In this document: positions 26,915-36,270 of the stretch, piece by piece
Layout of the letters: every line of letters starts with the position of its first letter
Numbering within the stretch: the first letter of the stretch is position 1
DNA from: Nitrospira sp.
GTDB lineage: Bacteria; Nitrospirota; Nitrospiria; Nitrospirales; Nitrospiraceae
Assembly (NCBI GenBank): GCA_030123625.1
Contig: CP126121.1
Span: forward strand, 750,179 to 814,178
Direction: 5' to 3'
Length of the DNA stretch: 64,000 nt
Notes under the pieces: model-generated
Told to the model about the DNA's origin: nothing
Databases searched by the model: none
What the model saw: the letters and a program-made list of their open reading frames with translations, nothing else
Program-made: the position numbers and the translations under genes

Positions 26915-27153
26915 CGGCTTGACTCCATCACATCAAGCATAGACGCGGTATCGTCGATATCCACTCCAGGAAGCGGCCCGTGCTTTCCGTATGTAGGCAA
27001 GCTGACACGCATTGCTCGGCGCCTGTGGCGTCGTCTCGCTAGTCCCTCACGTAACGTTTCCTCAATCAAAGCGGTAACCGTCGAGTGAGTCGCCGTCGCA
27101 AGCTTCTTGATCTCGATCATGAGATCATCAGGCAAATTGATTGTTGTCCGCAT
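26911..27153 (-). CDS. vapB: Ribbon-helix-helix antitoxin (VapB-type)
   Basis: An 80-residue protein with an RHH/CopG DNA-binding start (MRTTINLPDDLMIEIKKLATATHSTVTALIEETLREGL), then a basic patch (RRRHRRRAM) and a C-terminal tail that probably wraps the toxin. The ATG is 1-2 bases from the predicted transcription start, with direct repeats over the promoter, which fits autorepression by the VapBC complex. Confidence 0.88.
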   Translation of the reverse strand: MRTTINLPDDLMIEIKKLATATHSTVTALIEETLREGLARRRHRRRAMRVSLPTYGKHGPLPGVDIDDTASMLDVMESSR

Positions 27154-27189
27154 GCATCAAAGCATATGCAGTAAGCATATTGATGTCAA
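27151..27189 (-). promoter_or_regulatory. vapBC promoter with repeat operator
   Basis: On the minus strand TTGACA (27189-27184) and TATGCT (27166-27161) are separated by 17 bases. AGCATAT occurs at 27161-27167 and again at 27174-27180, overlapping the -10 element and the spacer. The predicted start is about 27154, one base before the ATG at 27153, so the transcript is nearly leaderless. The repeats are the natural site for RHH autorepression. Confidence 0.65.
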
Positions 27190-27307
27190 GAGCACCCCGA
27201 CCACCGAGGCCTGTTCCACGCTGGAGACAACGCGTGATGACCATCGGCAAGTCGGCTTGTCGACTTCAACTATTTCAACGGTTATCGTATGTGGCTGGAG
27301 GTGCCGC

Positions 27308-27691
27308 ATGAAATATCTGTTGCTGGTCCACCACAACGAGGACACGTTTAACCGGATTCCGGAAATCCAGCGGAAGGAAATGCTCGCCGAATCAATTCAG
27401 CTCTGTCACCAACTCGACGGGAAAAGGCAATACGTCCATGCGTCCCCGCTGCAGCCTGAAGCGACAGGAATCGTCGTGCGGGTGCGCAACGGCAAGGCAA
27501 CGGTCACCGATGGGCCGTTTGCCGAGACCAAAGAGCAGCTCGCCGGCTACTTTCTCATCGAAGTCCAGGATCGGGATGAGGCCGTCCGTCTCGCCACGCT
27601 GGTGCCGGGTGCTCGCATTGGGACAGTTGAGGTCAGGCCTCTACGAGAGGTCACCGGCCTGCCGGGAGAAGGGAAGCGCAACCTCGAATAG
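27308..27691 (+). CDS. YCII/DGPF-domain protein
   Basis: A 127-residue soluble protein of the YCII-related family, with the conserved ATVTDGPFAETKEQLAGYFLIEV (DGPFxETKE..GG/Y). In many genomes such proteins accompany ECF sigma factors or catalyse minor reactions; no sigma gene is adjacent here. GGAGG precedes the ATG at 27308, while the frame extends upstream through the vapB promoter. A second member lies at 38209-38634. Function is unknown. Confidence 0.8.
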   Translation: MKYLLLVHHNEDTFNRIPEIQRKEMLAESIQLCHQLDGKRQYVHASPLQPEATGIVVRVRNGKATVTDGPFAETKEQLAGYFLIEVQDRDEAVRLATLVPGARIGTVEVRPLREVTGLPGEGKRNLE

Positions 27692-27770
27692 GGAAAGAAG
27701 CGACTCTGTCGGATCAACCCATCGTCCTCGACAATAAGTATCCACAGAATGGATCCGGGAGCCCGGTGGA

Positions 27771-30410
27771 ATGCCCCTTGAGCCGCGGCAAACTGATACG
27801 TCATACTACACTGCACCGATGGATTCGATTTCAGCATCGCCTTGCGACACACTGATGGAGCGGTACCAGGCACTACTGGAAGTCGCGGAAGCGATCTCTG
27901 TGCACCGCGACCTCCACGAACTCTTTCGAGATCTCGTTCAACGGCTCCCCCGCGTGGTGCATGTGAATTTCGTCTCTCTCTCATTGCATGACCCGATGCG
28001 CAACCATATCCGCCTCCAAACCATTCAAGCGAACGTGCCGGCTGAGCTCTTGGGCGGCCATGAGGAACCTGTCGATGAGACTCCGGCCGGCTTGGTTTTC
28101 CTCACACAACAGCCGGTCCTCGTACCGAACCTGGCCGACGAACATCGTTGGCCGAAGGTCCTTTCTCGTATGCAGGAGGACGGCGTCAATTCCTTTTGCG
28201 TCGTTCCCTTGACCACCGCCGTACGACGATTGGGCGCCATGGGATTTTCGAGCCTGCGGAAGGAGGCCTACAGCGAGTCGGACGTGGAATTTTTCCGGCA
28301 GGTCGGGAAACAGGTCGCGGTGGCGGTCGATAACGTCCTGCACCATCAGGATCTGGCCCATGATCGGGATCGGCTGCGCCTGCTGCTGGAGGTCACGGAA
28401 TCCATCGCGTTACACCATGACGCGGACCGCCTGCTGCACGATCTTGCGCAGCGGCTTCCCCGCATCGTGCCCTTCGACTACATCAACATCGTGCTGCATG
28501 ATCCGGCAAAGAAAGTCATGCGCCTCCGATTGTTGGTCACGTCGATGCCCGCTACGATCAAACCGGGACTCGAATTGCCGATTGAGGAATCTCCCGGCGG
28601 TCTTGTCTGGAAAACGCAGCAACCCTTGACCGTGCCCGACGTTGCGCGCGAGGATCGCTTCCCCCAATTGATCACGATGCTCCGAGAGAACGGCGTGCAG
28701 TCGTTCTGCGCCGTGCCGCTGACCACTGCAAATCAACGCCTCGGCGCCTTGGGATTCGGCAGCCTGGAGCGCCGAACCTACGATTCATCCGAGATCGAAT
28801 TCATGCACCAAGTCGCGAAGCAGGTGGCCATCGCCGTCGAGAACGCATTGAACTATGAACGCGCGCAGTCCACTCAATCGCAACTCACCCGTGAGCGCGA
28901 CCATCAGCGGTTGCTGCTTGAAGTGAATAATGCCGTCATTACCCATCTGGACCTCAATGACTTGTTCACGGCCGTCAGCGAGTGCTTAAGAGAAGTGATT
29001 CAGCACGACGGGTCCAGTCTGTTGCTCTGCGATGAAGAGACAGGGAAGTGGCGCATTCATGTGTTGGATTTTCAGAGAAATGAAAGTTTCATCGAAGAAG
29101 GAACCATGGAGGAGAGTACGGAATCCCCGTCTTGTCTCGCCATTAACACCGGCAAAGCCGCGTTGTTTAGGGAGCGCGACCTGAAAGAGATGGCGATTTC
29201 TTCACCTTGCGCGCAAGATCTCCTTGATCGTGGAGTAAAATCGTTCTGCTCCCTGCCGCTCCTTGCGCACAAACGTACGCTCGGCGCATTGAACGTGGGG
29301 CGACGAGGGGATGACGGCTTTACATCGGAGGATGTCGAGTTGCTCAGTCAGGTCGCGCAACAAGTCGCCATCGCGGTCGAGAACGCCTTGGCCTATAAGC
29401 AAATTGCCCAGCTCAAGGATAAGCTAACGGAAGAAAAACTGTACCTTGAAGAAGAAATTCAGACGGACTACAACTTTGAAGAAATTGTCGGCGAAAGTCG
29501 AGCCCTCACGCATGTCCTCAAACAGGTCAAAACGGTCGCTCCCACCGATTCTACGGTCTTGATTCTGGGTGAAACAGGCAGCGGGAAAGAACTCGTCGCC
29601 CGAGCGCTCCACAATCTGAGCAACCGGCGGGAACGCACGTTCGTGAAATTGAATTGCGCCGCGATCCCGACCGGCCTCCTCGAAAGCGAATTATTCGGGC
29701 ACGAAAAGGGAGCCTTTACCGGTGCGATTGCGACCAAGGTCGGCCGGTTTGAATTGGCCGACCGGGGCACGCTGTTCCTCGACGAAGTCGGAGAAATTCC
29801 CCTGGAACTCCAGGTCAAGCTCCTCAGGGTGCTGCAGGAGCAGGAATTCGAACGGCTGGGCGGCACCCGCACCATCCGCACGAATGTGCGGGTCGTCGCG
29901 GCCACGAATCGCGACCTCGCTCAAATGGTGGAAGAACAGAAGTTCCGCAGTGATCTCTATTACCGCCTCAAGGTCTTCCCGGTCACCGTCCCGCCGCTGC
30001 GGGAACGTCCGGATGACATTCCGTTGTTGGTCCGGCATTTCGCGCAGAAGTTCTCCCAACGGATGAAGAAACACGTCGAGACGATTCCATCCGAGGCCAT
30101 GAAGGCGTTGCAAAATTATTCCTGGCCCGGCAACGTGCGCGAACTGGAGAACTTCGTCGAGCGCGCCGTCATTCTGACGCATGGATCGGATCTCTACGTC
30201 TCGCTGGCTGAATTAAAACAAACACCGAACCACGTGGAGCATTCCGGGGCCATCACCCTCGAACAGGCCGAGCGCGAGCATATTCTCAGAACCTTGCGCG
30301 AGTCGAGCTGGATCATCGGCGGAACTATGGGCGCCGCGGCAAAGCTCGGCATGAAACGGACTACCCTCCAATCCAAGATGCAGAAACTCGGGATTGCCCG
30401 CCCTCGCTGA
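27771..30410 (+). CDS. Sigma-54 activator with three GAF domains (FhlA-like)
   Basis: An 879-residue bacterial enhancer-binding protein. Three GAF-type sensor domains lie at about residues 35-195, 215-360 and 390-545, the first two being close relatives with the shared pattern GVNSFCVVPLTTA / GVQSFCAVPLTTA. An AAA+ sigma-54 domain follows (Walker A GETGSGKE, the GAFTGA loop in HEKGAFTGAIATK). A Fis-type HTH ends the protein (MGAAAKLGMKRTTLQSKMQKLGI). GGGAG 9 bases before the ATG supports the start. GAF ligands are unknown and no sigma-54 site was recognised nearby, so its regulon is not defined by this window. The organisation resembles FhlA and NorR-class regulators. Confidence 0.9.
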   Translation: MPLEPRQTDTSYYTAPMDSISASPCDTLMERYQALLEVAEAISVHRDLHELFRDLVQRLPRVVHVNFVSLSLHDPMRNHIRLQTIQANVPAELLGGHEEPVDETPAGLVFLTQQPVLVPNLADEHRWPKVLSRMQEDGVNSFCVVPLTTAVRRLGAMGFSSLRKEAYSESDVEFFRQVGKQVAVAVDNVLHHQDLAHDRDRLRLLLEVTESIALHHDADRLLHDLAQRLPRIVPFDYINIVLHDPAKKVMRLRLLVTSMPATIKPGLELPIEESPGGLVWKTQQPLTVPDVAREDRFPQLITMLRENGVQSFCAVPLTTANQRLGALGFGSLERRTYDSSEIEFMHQVAKQVAIAVENALNYERAQSTQSQLTRERDHQRLLLEVNNAVITHLDLNDLFTAVSECLREVIQHDGSSLLLCDEETGKWRIHVLDFQRNESFIEEGTMEESTESPSCLAINTGKAALFRERDLKEMAISSPCAQDLLDRGVKSFCSLPLLAHKRTLGALNVGRRGDDGFTSEDVELLSQVAQQVAIAVENALAYKQIAQLKDKLTEEKLYLEEEIQTDYNFEEIVGESRALTHVLKQVKTVAPTDSTVLILGETGSGKELVARALHNLSNRRERTFVKLNCAAIPTGLLESELFGHEKGAFTGAIATKVGRFELADRGTLFLDEVGEIPLELQVKLLRVLQEQEFERLGGTRTIRTNVRVVAATNRDLAQMVEEQKFRSDLYYRLKVFPVTVPPLRERPDDIPLLVRHFAQKFSQRMKKHVETIPSEAMKALQNYSWPGNVRELENFVERAVILTHGSDLYVSLAELKQTPNHVEHSGAITLEQAEREHILRTLRESSWIIGGTMGAAAKLGMKRTTLQSKMQKLGIARPR

Positions 30411-30804
30411 TGCTGGCCTTTCGGCAAACGCCGAGATATCGACAGAGGTCTTTCGTCATCAGTGGCGCTCCTTTCAACTGTTTCCTTTCAATTCAGCCGG
30501 ACTCACATATTTGTTCCGCACTTAGAGATGCGCAATTTCAGTACATGTCCTTGGAATGATCATTGCCATCGCTTAGAACATCACTGAACTGTCGCCATGC
30601 CGTCAGGGGATTCTTGAGAGGCCGGTATGGATGGACTCGTTCACTTGGTTACTCAGCAAGGTTGAGCACGGAGAATCACGCTATCGTGCGCAGCATCCCT
30701 GGACGAGCGCAACGGTGCCTTGGCGGACAATAATGACGAGTGCCGCCTGGATTGATGCAATGCGCTCTGCATTGAGATGTGTTCGTAGATGAGGAGTCAT
30801 TGCC
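30411..30804. other. Intergenic region before the epimerase gene
   Basis: About 390 bases without a supported gene. A minus-strand open frame overlaps here but gives no recognised protein. I looked for a sigma-54 promoter (GG-N10-GC spacing) and found no convincing one. A GAGGAG site at 30790-30795 serves the next gene. Confidence 0.45.
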
Positions 30805-31746
30805 ATGAAAGTGTTTGTCGCAGGCAGTACTGGAGCCATCGGTAGGATTCTTGTGCCGCAACTGGTTGAGAATGGGCATGAGGTGATCGCGCTTGTCCGA
30901 AACGATCGAAAGGCCGAGCCCCTCCTGGCCATAGGTGCCAAGATTGCCGTGGCCGACGCGCTCAACAAGGAGGAATTGACGGCGGCCATTAGGAGGACGA
31001 ACCCGGAAGTAATCATTCATCAGCTGACGGCCCTTGCTCATGTCGGCAACTTTAAGAAGCTTGACGAGGAGTTTGTGCTGACTAATCGCTTCCGTACCGA
31101 GGTCACGGACACTCTACTCGAAGCAGCGCGTCTAGCGGGAACACACCGGTTTATCGCGCAGAGCTTCTGCGGATGGCCGTTCGCGCGTGAAGGCGGACCG
31201 GTCAAGACGGAACAGGACCCGCTTGATCCGAACCCGCCCACGAGCTTCGCCAAAACCTTGGCGGCAATCCGGTACCTGGAAGATACGGTCCAAAAGACCG
31301 TGGACCTCCAAGCGTTTGCCTTGCGCTACGGACTCTTCTACGGACCCGGCACTGGGATTGCGAAAGATGGACCGGTTATCAACCTTGTCCGCAAACGGAT
31401 GCTGCCGATCGTCGGCAACGGGGCCGGTATCTGGTCATTCATCCATGTTCACGACGCAGCGAGCGCAACGGTTGCCGCCGTTTCGAGCGGTAGTCCAGGA
31501 ATCTATAATGTAGTGGACAACGAGCCGGCTCCAGTCACAACGTGGCTTCCTGCACTTGCCGACGCCATCGGGGCGAAGCCGCCCTATCGAGTGCCGGTGT
31601 GGCTTGGCAAACTGGCCATCGGCGAGGGCGGCGTATCGATGATGACCCAGATCCGTGGCGGATCGAACGCCAAGGCGAAACGTGAATTGGGATGGGAACC
31701 GACGTACCAGACCTGGCGGCGGGGTTTCGTCGAAGGGCTTGGCTAG
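30805..31746 (+). CDS. NAD(P)-dependent epimerase/dehydratase family protein
   Basis: A 313-residue extended short-chain dehydrogenase/reductase. The Rossmann motif is MKVFVAGSTGAIGRILVPQLV (GxxGxxG). The expected YxxxK is replaced by TSFAKTLAAIRYLEDTV: a lysine is present but no tyrosine at the usual place, so it could be an atypical SDR that binds nucleotide without classic catalysis. The C-terminus holds RELGWEPTYQTWRRGFVEGL, typical of sugar-nucleotide epimerase-like proteins. Substrate is unknown. Confidence 0.82.
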   Translation: MKVFVAGSTGAIGRILVPQLVENGHEVIALVRNDRKAEPLLAIGAKIAVADALNKEELTAAIRRTNPEVIIHQLTALAHVGNFKKLDEEFVLTNRFRTEVTDTLLEAARLAGTHRFIAQSFCGWPFAREGGPVKTEQDPLDPNPPTSFAKTLAAIRYLEDTVQKTVDLQAFALRYGLFYGPGTGIAKDGPVINLVRKRMLPIVGNGAGIWSFIHVHDAASATVAAVSSGSPGIYNVVDNEPAPVTTWLPALADAIGAKPPYRVPVWLGKLAIGEGGVSMMTQIRGGSNAKAKRELGWEPTYQTWRRGFVEGLG

Positions 31747-31894
31747 GTTAGAGCCGATATATCGTCAGTTGACGAAGGGACGACGGATTCACTTCGTCAC
31801 TCGGATATCCTTCTTCCATACTCAACGGACAATTCATTTTTAAATTCGTTGTACATCATACGGTTGTGAGAGCCGTCTTTACCTCAACTTGACT

Positions 31895-31914
31895 GGAACA
31901 GCCATTGCTGTTCC
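31895..31914. promoter_or_regulatory. Palindrome upstream of the RND efflux operon
   Basis: GGAACAGC (31895-31902) and GCTGTTCC (31907-31914) form an 8-base perfect dyad with a 4-base centre, 71 bases before the first gene of the efflux operon. TTGACT lies directly 5' of it (31889-31894). A smaller palindrome, GGTACAAGTACC (31957-31968), lies just before the ribosome-binding site. Either may be an operator; no regulator gene lies next to the operon. Confidence 0.45.
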
Positions 31915-31984
31915 CCCCACCCTGACATGTGGTAGGAAGATCTCTACATGGTTCTTGGTACAAGTACCTTGGAGGGTCGTTCTC

Positions 31985-33112
31985 ATGAATCGTCGTAACT
32001 GGATCGGAACCGTCTTGCTTCTTGCAGTGGTACTATCCACGGGCATCGGGTTGGTCGCCTGGAAGTACGAATCCATTCAAGACTCCGCCACGGCCTCTGC
32101 AAACCAACCGGAGCCGATGGAGTCTATTACCGTCGCCGTCGCACGCGAGATGGATCATCGCCAGACCACCACCTCTATCGGGACAGTTCTGGCCTTACGC
32201 TCGGTCATGCTGAAGAACGAACTTGCAGGGACTGTCCGTGAGGTCCGGCTCACGCCGGGTCAGATCGTGGAAGCCGGCACCTTACTGGTCTCGCTCGATG
32301 TTTCCGTCGAAGAGGCCGATCTCAAGGCACAAGAGGCCCAGGCGGCTCTTGCCAAAACGGTGCTCAATCGCCGACAGAACCTCAATCAGGAACTCGCGAC
32401 GACTCAAGAGGAAATCGACCGGGCTCGCGCCGACTTGGATATTGCCCAGGCCCAGATCGCCCGTACCAAGGCGATCATCGCCAAAAAGACGATTCGTGCA
32501 CCGTTCCGGGCACGTGTAGGTATCGCCGATGTTCACCCCGGTCAATACCTGGACGAAGGAACCTTGCTCACAACGCTGCAGGGCGTGAGCGACGCGGTGC
32601 ATGTGGATTTCACAGTGGCACAACAAGTCGCAGCCGGCTTACGGGACGGGGAGATTGTGGAGGTGTTTGCGGCCGGCGAAGTTCCCGCCGTCAAAGCCAC
32701 CATCGTCGCGCTCGATGCACGCGTAGATCCGACGACTCGCAATGCCATGGTGCGAGCACGGGTGGATAGTACGCGCGATATGCTGGCCCCCGGCGCATCC
32801 GTCCGGGTGCGTGTGCCGGTCGGGCCGCTTCGGAAAGCGGTCGCCATTCCAGTCAGTGCGTTACGCAAAGGACCGGGGGGCGATCAGGTGTTCGTCATCG
32901 CGCCGGATCAAGAACAGAGGGCGCGGGCGCATGTGCGATCCGTCGAAAGCGGCGCGATGGTCGGCGATCAGGTCGTGATCCACGCCGGACTCGACGCCGG
33001 CGAAACAGTCGCCGCGTCAGGGTCGTTCAAGTTGCGTGAAGGCGTGCTCGTCGCGATCGCAGCTGAACTCCACAGGACGGAGGCCTACGCACAACCTGTC
33101 GGCCAAAATTGA
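31985..33112 (+). CDS. RND efflux periplasmic adaptor (membrane fusion protein)
   Basis: A 375-residue protein that links an inner-membrane RND pump to an outer-membrane channel. An N-terminal anchor (WIGTVLLLAVVLSTGIGLVAW) is followed by lipoyl/barrel-sandwich halves (ELAGTVREVRLTPGQIVEAGTLLVSLD and APFRARVGIADVHPGQYLDEGTLLTTLQ), an alpha-helical hairpin and a beta-barrel. The ATG at 31985 has GGAGG upstream; the frame runs further up without support. It is the first gene of a three-gene efflux operon. Confidence 0.92.
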   Translation: MNRRNWIGTVLLLAVVLSTGIGLVAWKYESIQDSATASANQPEPMESITVAVAREMDHRQTTTSIGTVLALRSVMLKNELAGTVREVRLTPGQIVEAGTLLVSLDVSVEEADLKAQEAQAALAKTVLNRRQNLNQELATTQEEIDRARADLDIAQAQIARTKAIIAKKTIRAPFRARVGIADVHPGQYLDEGTLLTTLQGVSDAVHVDFTVAQQVAAGLRDGEIVEVFAAGEVPAVKATIVALDARVDPTTRNAMVRARVDSTRDMLAPGASVRVRVPVGPLRKAVAIPVSALRKGPGGDQVFVIAPDQEQRARAHVRSVESGAMVGDQVVIHAGLDAGETVAASGSFKLREGVLVAIAAELHRTEAYAQPVGQN

Positions 33113-33150
33113 GCCGATCATCGTCGAGGAAGGAACGAGGCCATACTCCA

Positions 33151-36100
33151 ATGCGTTCATTCACGGACATCTTCATCAAGCATCCGGTCCTTGCCGTTGT
33201 CGTCAACCTGGTTATCCTCCTCGCCGGCTGGCGAGCGTTGACGGCCTTGCCTGTGCAGCAGTACCCCCAAATCGAGAGCTCGTCCGTGGTCATCACGACA
33301 GTCTATTACGGGGCGAGCGCCGAAACGGTTCGCGGGTTTTTGAGCACGCCGATTGAACGGGTCGTTTCAGCCATCAACGGCGTCGACTACGTGGAGTCGA
33401 CCAGCCGGGCCGGTGTCAGCACCGTCACGGTACACTTGAAGCTCAACCATAACAGCACGGCGGCCCTGGCCGAAGTCACGGCGCGGCTTCAACAAGTAAG
33501 AGCGGAATTGCCGGCGGAAGCGGAGCCGCCGGTGATCGAGCTGCAGCGCGCCGATCGACCCTATGCGTCGTTCTACCTCAGCTTCGCCTCCAGCGAACGA
33601 ACGGTGCCGGCCGTCACGGACTGGCTGCTGCGCACGCTTCAGCCGCAACTATCCACACTCGCCGGCGTGCAGCGAGTCACCTTTGAAGGCGGGCGGCAAA
33701 TCGCCATGCGCATCTGGATTGATCCCGACCGCCTCGCATCCTTCAATCTATCGCCCGGCGACGTACAGAACGCGCTGCGGCGCAACAACTACCTGGCCGC
33801 GGTCGGGCGGACCAAGGGGAACTTCGCTCAGATCAACCTGCTCGCGAATACCGACCTGCGCTCCGCCGCCGAGTTCGAAGAACTGATCGTGGCCGACCGA
33901 GGCGGGGCCATCGTCCGGCTAAAAGATATTGCGAAGGTCGAACGCGAAGCCGAAGAAGCCGAGATGATCGCCAAGTACAACGCGACGGAAGGGGTGTACC
34001 TCGGGATCTGGCCGGTACCGGGCGTGAATGAAATCGAAGTACAGCACCGATTGGTCAAGGAGATGGAGCGCATTCGGCCGACGCTACCCGCCGACATCGA
34101 CATGCAGCTGGTGTGGGACGGCACGATGTTCATGCGGAATGCGCTGACGGAAATCACAAAGACATTGTCTGAGACGATTTTGATCGTCGCGCTCGTCGTG
34201 TTCCTCTTCATGGGCTCGGTGCGAACCGCGCTGGTCCCTCTCGTGGCGATGCCGGTGTCGCTGATCGGCGCGGCTATCTTCATGGTTGCGTTCGGCTTCA
34301 GCCTCAATCTGCTGACGCTGCTCGCGATCGTCCTCTCGGTCGGGCTGGTCGTGGACGACGCGATCGTCGTCGTCGAGAATGTCGAACGGCACGTGCGCCT
34401 AGGCAAATCGCGGGTCGAGGCGGCATTGATCGGAGCCCGCGAACTGCTCGGTCCGATCATCGCCATGACGATCACGCTGGCGACGGTCTACACGCCGATC
34501 GGATTCCAGGGCGGGTTGACCGGCTCGCTCTTCTTGGAGTTTGCCATTACGCTCGCCGTGGCAGTGGTGTTGTCGGGTGTCGTCGCCATCACACTCTCGC
34601 CGGTCATGAGCTCGCGGTTCGTCCACCCGCAAGGCAAGGAAGGAAGGTTGACCGCCTTCGTCAATCGACGGTTCGAAGAGGCGCGCCGCGCCTACGCCTG
34701 GTTGCTCGACGGCGCATTGACCATGCGTTGGGGAATCGTGGCGGCGGCATTGCTGATCATGGCCATGATCTGGCCGCTGTACCTGTTTTCGAGGCAAGAA
34801 CTCGCGCCGGTGGAGGATCAAAGCCACATCAGCTTATTCTTTGAAGCGGCTCCCGACTCGACGGTCGCCGCCAGTAACCGCGAGCATCTGAATGTCGTCC
34901 AAGCCATCACGTCCCTTCCTGAAACGAAATTCACCTGGTCATTGACGACGTCCTGGGGCGGGTTCGGCGGCTTGGTCGCGAAGGACTGGCATGAGCGGAC
35001 ACGCTCGACCGAGGAAATGTACGGGGAGATGTTCGGCCGGGTCTCTCAAGTGCCGGGCCTGCGAGTCTTCCCGCGTTTGGACCCTCCGCTGCCGACGCCC
35101 GGCCAATATGACGTCGAACTGCTCTTGCAGAGCGATCTGCCGATCGAGCGATTGCTCGAAACGACGGGAGCAGTCCTGACCGCCGGGTGGCAGAGCGGCA
35201 TGTTCTTGTACGTCGATACGGATCTGAAGATCGATTTGCCCGAGGCGCGCGTCGTGCTGGATCGCGAGCGTCTCGCCGATCTTGGATTCGACCTGGCCGG
35301 AATCGGCCGTGAACTCGGCACGATGCTCGGCGGGGCCTATGTGAACCGGTTCAATTACTTCGATCGAAGCTATAAGGTCATCCCGCAGCTCGGCGACAAG
35401 GACCGTTCGACCGTCGGTCCCCTGCTCGATTTGAAGATCAAGACGCCGGGTGGCCAACTGGTGCCGGTGTCGACGTTCACCCACATCGAAACAAACACCG
35501 CGCCACGTACCTTGAACCGTTTTCAGCAGCGCAACGCCGTGCGTATTTTCGGCGGCGTCAGACCCGGCATCACGAAAGATCAAGGTCTGCGGGTGCTGGA
35601 AGCGGCTGCGGAGAAGGCGAGCAATCCTCCTGTCATGCTCGACTATGCGGGCGAGTCGAGACAGATCCGCCAAGAAGGCGCCGCACTGACCGTCACATTG
35701 GGATTCGCCGTCGTGCTCATTTATTTGGTCTTGGCGGCCCAGTTCCAGAGCTTTCGAGATCCGCTGATCGTCTTGTTGGGCTCGGTGCCGCTCGCGATCT
35801 CCGGCGCGCTGATCTTTACGTTCTTGGACTTCACGACCATCAACATCTACTCGCAAGTCGGGTTGATCACCCTGGTCGGATTGATCGCAAAGAACGGCAT
35901 CTTGATCGTGGAATTCGCCAACAAGCTTCAGGCCCGCGGACTTGCGCGGATCGACGCGGTGCGTGAGGCGGCCTTGACCAGACTGCGACCGGTGCTCATG
36001 ACTTCCGCCGCCACTGTCTTCGGACATCTTCCCCTGGTGCTGGTATCAGGGCCCGGAGCGGCGGCCCGCAACAGCATCGGCATGGTGTTGGTCACCGGAA

Positions 36101-36246
36101 TGACGGTCGGCACGTTGTTCACGCTCTTCGTTGTCCCAGTGTTTTACTCATTGATTGCTGCACAACACCAGCCGGCTCTAGAACCTGAAGCGATTCCACT
36201 CGCTGCCGATGATGAGAAGCTGCTTACGGTGGGAGCATTGAACTGA
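33151..36246 (+). CDS. RND multidrug efflux permease (HAE1 family)
   Basis: A 1031-residue inner-membrane proton-drug antiporter. It has the usual 12 helices with two large periplasmic loops. The proton-relay motif GLVVDDAIVVVENVERH (adjacent Asp residues, as in AcrB D407/D408) is present and GLIAKNGILIVEFANKLQ carries the relay lysine (K940 in AcrB). The start RSFTDIFIKHPVLAVVVNLVILLAGW is typical. The ATG at 33151 follows AGGAACGAGG. It lies 38 bases after the adaptor gene and before the outer-membrane gene, with the STAS relict between. Substrates are unknown. Confidence 0.95.
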   Translation: MRSFTDIFIKHPVLAVVVNLVILLAGWRALTALPVQQYPQIESSSVVITTVYYGASAETVRGFLSTPIERVVSAINGVDYVESTSRAGVSTVTVHLKLNHNSTAALAEVTARLQQVRAELPAEAEPPVIELQRADRPYASFYLSFASSERTVPAVTDWLLRTLQPQLSTLAGVQRVTFEGGRQIAMRIWIDPDRLASFNLSPGDVQNALRRNNYLAAVGRTKGNFAQINLLANTDLRSAAEFEELIVADRGGAIVRLKDIAKVEREAEEAEMIAKYNATEGVYLGIWPVPGVNEIEVQHRLVKEMERIRPTLPADIDMQLVWDGTMFMRNALTEITKTLSETILIVALVVFLFMGSVRTALVPLVAMPVSLIGAAIFMVAFGFSLNLLTLLAIVLSVGLVVDDAIVVVENVERHVRLGKSRVEAALIGARELLGPIIAMTITLATVYTPIGFQGGLTGSLFLEFAITLAVAVVLSGVVAITLSPVMSSRFVHPQGKEGRLTAFVNRRFEEARRAYAWLLDGALTMRWGIVAAALLIMAMIWPLYLFSRQELAPVEDQSHISLFFEAAPDSTVAASNREHLNVVQAITSLPETKFTWSLTTSWGGFGGLVAKDWHERTRSTEEMYGEMFGRVSQVPGLRVFPRLDPPLPTPGQYDVELLLQSDLPIERLLETTGAVLTAGWQSGMFLYVDTDLKIDLPEARVVLDRERLADLGFDLAGIGRELGTMLGGAYVNRFNYFDRSYKVIPQLGDKDRSTVGPLLDLKIKTPGGQLVPVSTFTHIETNTAPRTLNRFQQRNAVRIFGGVRPGITKDQGLRVLEAAAEKASNPPVMLDYAGESRQIRQEGAALTVTLGFAVVLIYLVLAAQFQSFRDPLIVLLGSVPLAISGALIFTFLDFTTINIYSQVGLITLVGLIAKNGILIVEFANKLQARGLARIDAVREAALTRLRPVLMTSAATVFGHLPLVLVSGPGAAARNSIGMVLVTGMTVGTLFTLFVVPVFYSLIAAQHQPALEPEAIPLAADDEKLLTVGALN

Positions 36247-36270
36247 AGAAAGGTTCGAAAAATACTTGCC

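Noticed and set aside
30411..30804. Possible sigma-54 promoter before the epimerase gene
   Set aside because: No GG-N10-GC pair with the expected flanks was found on either strand.
31889..31920. MerR-type promoter with the RND palindrome as operator
   Set aside because: The -35 position fits (TTGACT), but the expected -10 location after the palindrome reads CCCCAC, so a MerR-type architecture is not supported.
34939..36027. 362-codon minus-strand open frame in the RND permease gene
   Set aside because: Its sequence is low-complexity (RQDQ/HR-rich) and opposite a well-supported protein.
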